From positions 1 to 8,746 of the forward strand of contig RGNC01000079.1 of assembly GCA_010029175.1 (NCBI GenBank): a DNA stretch of 8,746 nt, in the 5' to 3' direction. This stretch comes from Synechococcaceae bacterium WB8_1B_136 (GTDB lineage Bacteria; Cyanobacteriota; Cyanobacteriia; PCC-6307; Cyanobiaceae). Shown here piece after piece: positions 4,854 through 8,746 of this stretch. Under the pieces are notes generated by a model. It was not told the origin of the DNA and ran no database searches. It saw only the letters and a program-made list of their open reading frames with translations. Position 1 is the stretch's first letter, and every line of letters starts with the position of its first letter. Both the position numbers and the translations under genes were made by a program.

Positions 4854-6495
4854 ACAGGGCAATCGGCTCGACACCGCTCACCACCGGGGCCACAGCACTC
4901 AACTCCAGCTCTGGGTGATCCTCTGCCAGCTGTCCCAGGTTCCACTCGTTCTTGAACAGCAACACCGGCCGGTCCCAGGCGTCACGCACGGTCTTGCAGT
5001 TGAAGATGCGGCCCACCTTCTCCAGAGCGGGCCAGCCCCCCACCACCCAGCGGGCCACGCAGAAGCCCAGGGGTTCGAGCCGCGTCTGCACGCCGTATTC
5101 GTTCTCCAGGCGGTACTGCACCACCTCCAGCTGCAGCTGACCCACCGCCGCCAGGATCGGATCGCGCTTGCTCTGGTCGGTGTCGTAGAGGATCTGCACG
5201 GCCCCCTCCTCCCGCAGCTCATTGACGCCCTTGCGGAAGCTCTTGAAGGCCGAGGGGTTGGGATTGCGCAGCCAGGCGAAGATCTCAGGGCTGAAGCAGG
5301 GAATGCCCTCGTATTCCACCTTCGGGCCCAGATAAAGGGTGTCGCCGATGGCGAACATGCCGGGGTTGTTGAGGCCGATCACATCGCCGGGGTAGGCGTC
5401 CTCCACCACCTCGCGATCCTGGCCGAACAGCTTCTGGGGCCGCGACAGCCGGATGCTCTTGCCGGTGCGGGCGTGCTGCACCGTCATGTCCTTCTCGAAC
5501 TTGCCGGAGCACACCCGCACGAAGGCCACCCGATCACGGTGGCGGGGATCCATGTTGGCCTGCAACTTGAACACGAAACCACTGAATCCCGGCCGGATCG
5601 GATCAATGGCACCGGCGCTGCTGGAGCGCGGCGTGGGCTTCTGGGCCAGCTCCAGGAAAGCATCGAGGAACGGCCGCACGCCGAAGTTGGTCATCGCCGA
5701 ACCAAAGAACACCGGGCTGAGCTCACCGGCATGCACCAGCTCCAGGTCAAGGTCGGCACCGGCCCCCTCCAACAACTCCAGTTCCTCCAGGGCCTGCTCC
5801 AGCAGCTCCGGCTCCACGGCGCCCGAGTCGCGGGCCTCCTGAACAGTGAGCACCTGCTCCTCACTGGCCCGGCCCCGTTCGGCGCGATCAAACAGGATCA
5901 CCGCATGGCTGCGGCGATCGATCACACCGCGGAAGCGATCACCGCTGCCGATCGGCCAGTTCACCGGCCAGCAGGCCAGCCCCAGCTCCTGCTCGATCTC
6001 ATCCAGCAGCTCCAGGGGCTCCCGCCCCGGCCGATCCATCTTGTTGATGAAGGTGAAGATGGGGATGCGCCGCAGGCGGCACACCTCAAACAGCTTGCGG
6101 GTCTGGGGCTCGAGGCCCTTGGCGGCGTCCTCCAGCATCACCGCGTTGTCGGCAGCCGCCAGGGTGCGGTAGGTGTCTTCCGAGAAGTCCTGGTGGCCGG
6201 GGGTGTCCAGCAGGTTGATCGTGCTGCCGCTGTAGTCGAACTGCAGCACGGTGGAGGTGATCGAGATGCCCCGCTGCTTCTCGAGCTCCATCCAGTCTGA
6301 GGTCACCTTGCGCTGCTCCCCCTTGGCCTTCACGGCGCCGGCCTGCTGAATGGCGCCGCCGTAGAGCAGCAGCTTCTCGGTGAGGGTGGTCTTGCCCGCG
6401 TCCGGGTGGGAGATGATCGCGAAATTACGCCGGCGGGCCACGGCGTCGGCCAGGGCCGCCAGTTCGGGGGTCGCGGGGGCGCTGCTGCTGGTCAT
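4852..6495 (-). CDS. prfC: peptide chain release factor 3 (RF3)
   Basis: 547 residues; E. coli RF3 has 529. RF3 is a translational GTPase that removes RF1 or RF2 from the ribosome after peptide release. The G-domain motifs are intact: G1 SHPDAGKT (29-36), G2 QRGISITS (74-81), G3 DTPGHQDF (97-104) and G4 NKMD (151-154). Blocks diagnostic of RF3 follow, including ADNAVMLEDAAKGLEPQTRK, INKMDRPGREPLELLDEIEQ, FFGSAMTNFGVRPFLDAFLE and KFEKDMTVQHARTGKSIRLS, then AVGQLQLEVVQYRLENEYGV near the C-terminus. The start is set at the ATG at 6493-6495, preceded by a weak TGGA; a start 14 codons upstream would overlap the methyltransferase end. The methyltransferase gene ends 23 nt before it, so co-transcription is likely. 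It ends in TAG, unlike the TGA stops seen for the other genes. Identification is very secure. Confidence 0.97.
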   Translation of the reverse strand: MTSSSAPATPELAALADAVARRRNFAIISHPDAGKTTLTEKLLLYGGAIQQAGAVKAKGEQRKVTSDWMELEKQRGISITSTVLQFDYSGSTINLLDTPGHQDFSEDTYRTLAAADNAVMLEDAAKGLEPQTRKLFEVCRLRRIPIFTFINKMDRPGREPLELLDEIEQELGLACWPVNWPIGSGDRFRGVIDRRSHAVILFDRAERGRASEEQVLTVQEARDSGAVEPELLEQALEELELLEGAGADLDLELVHAGELSPVFFGSAMTNFGVRPFLDAFLELAQKPTPRSSSAGAIDPIRPGFSGFVFKLQANMDPRHRDRVAFVRVCSGKFEKDMTVQHARTGKSIRLSRPQKLFGQDREVVEDAYPGDVIGLNNPGMFAIGDTLYLGPKVEYEGIPCFSPEIFAWLRNPNPSAFKSFRKGVNELREEGAVQILYDTDQSKRDPILAAVGQLQLEVVQYRLENEYGVQTRLEPLGFCVARWVVGGWPALEKVGRIFNCKTVRDAWDRPVLLFKNEWNLGQLAEDHPELELSAVAPVVSGVEPIAL

Positions 6496-6518
6496 CGATC
6501 CAGCCTGCCAGGCGGGGC

Positions 6519-7181
6519 TCAGCCGAGGCGTCCCCACACCTCCAGGTAGCGATCATCGAGAGCCTGCACCCGCAGGCCATTCAGCCCTGCGGCATGCAGC
6601 TGCTGCGCCACCTCCTCGGGCCGGAAGGCGGCGTGCAACGAGGCGAGGTAGTCGTGCTGGAGCACCGGTGGAGCCGCCGCCATGTGGCGGCGGGCCAGCT
6701 CCTCCGCCGCTGCCGCGCTGGCGGGACGGCGCAGATCCTTCACGTAGACGCAGGCTCCCGGCGCGGCTAGCTGGCCCACCGCCTCCCACAGCACCTGGGG
6801 ATCGTGGAGATGGTGCAACAGGCTGTTGCTCACCACCGCGCTGAACCCCCGGGGCAACCCCCCATCCGGGAGACAGCGCAGCTGAAACCGCAGCCTCGCC
6901 GCCAACTCCGGCCTGCACTGGAGCTGAGCCTCGGCCAGCTCCAGCATCGCGGCGGCACCGTCGATCCCCAGCACGCGAGCCGGCGGGAACCCCTCCGCCA
7001 GGCGAAAACTGATGTTGCCGGGCCCGCAGCCGAGGTCGATCATCCGCTCCCCCAGACCAGCGGGAAACAGCTCCGCCAGGCGCTGGATCAGGGCCTGATC
7101 GCTGGCGGCGAAGTCGGCAGCGGCATAGGCCGCCGCCTGCTCTGGCCCATCCATCAGCTCGGGCTCGGGCACACGCTGCAT
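6519..7181 (-). CDS. class I SAM-dependent methyltransferase, substrate unknown
   Basis: 220 residues from the ATG at 7179-7181 (MQRVPEPELMDGPEQAAAYA). The Rossmann-type SAM-binding motif I is MIDLGCGPGNISFRL (47-61). The acidic residue ending strand 2 is the Asp of VLGIDGAAAMLELA, and motif IV-like sequence is VVSNSLLHHLHDPQVLWEAV, as in Methyltransf_11/25-type enzymes. The C-terminus (ALDDRYLEVWGRLG) has a final beta strand usual for these folds. Substrate cannot be read from the sequence; the lack of an NPPY motif argues against PrmC. Start is uncertain: an ATG at 7233-7235, preceded by ggtgggcg, would add 18 residues (MLDQLVACGLQSPLLLKS). The downstream ATG is preferred because the family-like sequence starts there. 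It lies 23 nt upstream of prfC and is divergent from nrdJ. Confidence 0.82.
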   Translation of the reverse strand: MQRVPEPELMDGPEQAAAYAAADFAASDQALIQRLAELFPAGLGERMIDLGCGPGNISFRLAEGFPPARVLGIDGAAAMLELAEAQLQCRPELAARLRFQLRCLPDGGLPRGFSAVVSNSLLHHLHDPQVLWEAVGQLAAPGACVYVKDLRRPASAAAAEELARRHMAAAPPVLQHDYLASLHAAFRPEEVAQQLHAAGLNGLRVQALDDRYLEVWGRLG

Positions 7182-7264
7182 GGATTTCAGAAGCAGGGGC
7201 GATTGGAGCCCGCAGGCCACCAACTGGTCCAGCATCGCCCACCGCCACTGGTGGCAGCAACCTC

Positions 7265-7292
7265 TTGCAGACCCCACCGGTGGCGTTATGGT
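7265..7292 (+). promoter_or_regulatory. candidate promoter of nrdJ
   Basis: TTGCAG (7265-7270) and TATGGT (7287-7292) are separated by 16 bp and form the best sigma70-like pair in the divergent gap between the methyltransferase and nrdJ. The -10 overlaps the ATG at 7288. If this promoter is real, transcription would begin near 7299 and translation would have to use the GTG at 7333. Confidence 0.3.
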
Positions 7293-8746
7293 TTCACCAC
7301 GATCCACGGCGCTGCGGCGCTCCCCACCACCTGTGACCCTGTCAGTTCCTGGACCCAGCACGGCTGGGGCGAGCGTCGATTCAGCGGCCGGCAACGCAGC
7401 CCTGGGCAGCCCAACCACCGGCGGCATCCTCAACGGTCCCAGGCCCGACTTCCCTGCCACGGCCCCGGCGGCCAATCCGGTCTTCTACCGCACCTACAGC
7501 CGCAAAACCGCCCACGGCCGCGAGAGCTGGCACGAAGTGGCCGAGCGCAACCTGGAGGGCCTGCGCCGCCTGGGGAACCTCAACCCGCAGGAGGTGGAGC
7601 TGCTGCGCCGCATGCAGCAGGAGCAGAAGGCCCTGCCCTCCGGCCGCTGGCTGTGGATCGGCGGCACCCCCTGGATCGAGCGCAGCGAAAACTTCTCCGG
7701 CGCCTACAACTGCACCTCCACCAACCTGGTGGACTGGGAGGCCTTCGGGCTGATGATGGACCTGGCGATGATGGGCTGCGGGACCGGCGCCATCATCGAG
7801 CCGCACCTGATCAACCGCCTGCCGGCGGTGCGCCATCAGCTGCTGATCACCGGTGTGAGCGACATCGGCGCCACCCCCGCCGGAGCGCGTCAGGAGCACA
7901 CCAGCCACAGCATTGATGGCAACCGGGTGCAGATCAAGGTGGGCGACACCCGCCGCGGCTGGGTGGACAGCTACCAGCTGCTGTTGACCCTCTGCAGCGA
8001 CACGCGCTTCGACGCCACCAGCCCGATCGAGATCGCGGTGGATCTCTCCGATGTGCGGCCCGTGGGTGAAACCCTCAAGGGCTTCGGCGGCATGGCCAAC
8101 CCGGTGAAGCTCAAGGACCTCTACGGCCGGGTGGCCCAGATCCTCAACAAAGCCCGGGGCCGCCAGCTCACCTCCGTGGAGTGCTGCCTGCTGATCGATG
8201 AGGCCGCCGTCACGATCGTGGCCGGCAACATCCGCCGCAGCGCCGGCATGCGCCAGTTCGCCGCCGACGACCTGGCCGCCGCCGGCGCCAAGGAGAACCT
8301 CTGGCAGCAGGACAGCGAGGGCAACTGGCGCATCGACCCGGAGCGCGATGCCCTGCGCATGGCCAACCACACCCGCGTGTTCCACACCCGCCCCGATCGC
8401 GCCACCGTGCTGGAGGCGGTGATCAAACAGTTCCAGAGCGGCGAGGGCGCGATCCAGTTCGCCCCTGAAGCGATCGCCCGCTCCAATGCCGACCTGCTGC
8501 CCACCCCGGAACTGCGCACCGAGTTCATCGGCATTTACGTGGATCAGGGCCGCGAGGAGGCCGGCCGCTGGCTCAGCACCCATCACCCCGAGATCAGCGC
8601 CGCCGAGCTGGAGCACCGCCTGGGCCGCTACGGCCTCAACCCCTGCGGCGAGATCCTCGGCGCCGATTTCCACTGCAACCTGGCGGAGATCCACCTCAAC
8701 CGCATCGACCCCGACGACCTGGTGGCCCAGGAGGAGGCCTTCACCG
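7288..8746 (+). CDS. nrdJ: class II (adenosylcobalamin-dependent) ribonucleoside-triphosphate reductase, N-terminal part
   Basis: 486 codons are present; the gene runs off the right edge. The enzyme reduces ribonucleoside triphosphates to deoxy forms using a thiyl radical made from adenosylcobalamin. It resembles the monomeric Lactobacillus leichmannii RTPR (about 739 residues). Visible landmarks are C142 in GAYNCTSTNL (the redox cysteine equivalent to C119), MMGCGTGAIIE, IVAGNIRRSAGM, C453 in GLNPCGEIL (the thiyl radical position, C408) and C463 in FHCNLAEIHL (about C419). The C-terminal redox cysteine pair would lie outside the window. No intein is seen up to the active-site loop. The first 60 residues are low-complexity Ala/Gly/Pro/Ser and not family-like. 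The start is ambiguous: ATG 7288 has GGTGG shortly upstream, while GTG 7333 (VTLSVPGPS) would leave room for the candidate promoter. Class II use means no oxygen requirement but a need for cobamide. Identification very secure. Confidence 0.95.
   Translation, partial: MVSPRSTALRRSPPPVTLSVPGPSTAGASVDSAAGNAALGSPTTGGILNGPRPDFPATAPAANPVFYRTYSRKTAHGRESWHEVAERNLEGLRRLGNLNPQEVELLRRMQQEQKALPSGRWLWIGGTPWIERSENFSGAYNCTSTNLVDWEAFGLMMDLAMMGCGTGAIIEPHLINRLPAVRHQLLITGVSDIGATPAGARQEHTSHSIDGNRVQIKVGDTRRGWVDSYQLLLTLCSDTRFDATSPIEIAVDLSDVRPVGETLKGFGGMANPVKLKDLYGRVAQILNKARGRQLTSVECCLLIDEAAVTIVAGNIRRSAGMRQFAADDLAAAGAKENLWQQDSEGNWRIDPERDALRMANHTRVFHTRPDRATVLEAVIKQFQSGEGAIQFAPEAIARSNADLLPTPELRTEFIGIYVDQGREEAGRWLSTHHPEISAAELEHRLGRYGLNPCGEILGADFHCNLAEIHLNRIDPDDLVAQEEAFT
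8470..8477. repeat. HIP1 palindrome (GCGATCGC)
   Basis: A single copy of the highly iterated palindrome common in many cyanobacterial genomes, inside nrdJ. It supports a cyanobacterial origin only weakly, since the octamer also occurs by chance in GC-rich DNA. Confidence 0.6.

Noticed and set aside
4915..6300. 461-codon open frame on the plus strand, antisense to prfC
   Set aside because: GC-rich shadow of prfC: His/Gln/Leu-rich, no recognisable motif, fully covered by a secure gene.
6519..7181. Release factor methyltransferase PrmC, suggested by adjacency to prfC
   Set aside because: PrmC has an NPPY catalytic motif and modifies RF1/RF2; here the equivalent region reads SNSLLHHL.
7195..7285. 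Cobalamin riboswitch ahead of the B12-dependent reductase gene (gccactg at 7244-7250)
   Set aside because: The heptamer matches part of the conserved core, but the GGGAA/GGTG part upstream and the AGYCAGGAGACC-type B12 box downstream are not found, and the gap is too short.
7381..8694. 437-codon minus-strand open frame opposite nrdJ
   Set aside because: Composition (Ala/Gly/His/Val-rich) and lack of motifs are those of an antisense shadow of nrdJ.

Overview
The window looks like chromosomal DNA of a GC-rich picocyanobacterium of the Synechococcus/Cyanobium type. The evidence is the combination of a DUF92 (VTE6-like) membrane protein, a DUF3531 protein, a CPP1-like J-related membrane protein and a monomeric B12-dependent ribonucleotide reductase. 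Very GC-rich codon use and one HIP1 palindrome (GCGATCGC) agree with this. The genus is inferred from gene content; no rRNA is present.

Layout. At the left edge is the start of a DUF92 protein (minus strand), divergent from a small Ala/Pro-rich protein with conserved-looking ends (plus). Next, on the minus strand, come rsmE (16S rRNA m3U1498 methyltransferase), which is frameshifted and shortened, and a DUF3531 protein 3 nt upstream of it. Divergent from these is a plus-strand pair: a stand-alone CbiO/NAP14-like ABC ATPase and the redox chaperone Hsp33 (hslO). A convergent junction follows. Then a minus-strand run, read right to left, holds a class I SAM methyltransferase, release factor RF3 (prfC), a 77-residue unknown protein and a CPP1-like protein. 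At the right edge nrdJ (class II ribonucleotide reductase) starts on the plus strand and runs out of the window.

How the genes relate. This is mostly housekeeping content: translation (rsmE, prfC), protein quality control (hslO, perhaps the CPP1-like protein), nucleotide metabolism (nrdJ) and photosynthesis-linked functions (DUF92/VTE6-like, CPP1-like). I see no mobile element, phage gene, CRISPR array, tRNA or rRNA. No stretch over 300 bases lacks a gene.

The unusual signals are two. First, the coding frame of rsmE is broken exactly where two GC-rich palindromes lie. Second, three unrelated short tandem-repeat arrays (periods 21, 22 and 17 bp) lie at or just after gene stop codons. Each array, together with its gene's own stop, places TGA in all three reading frames. 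I found no convincing new multi-gene system.
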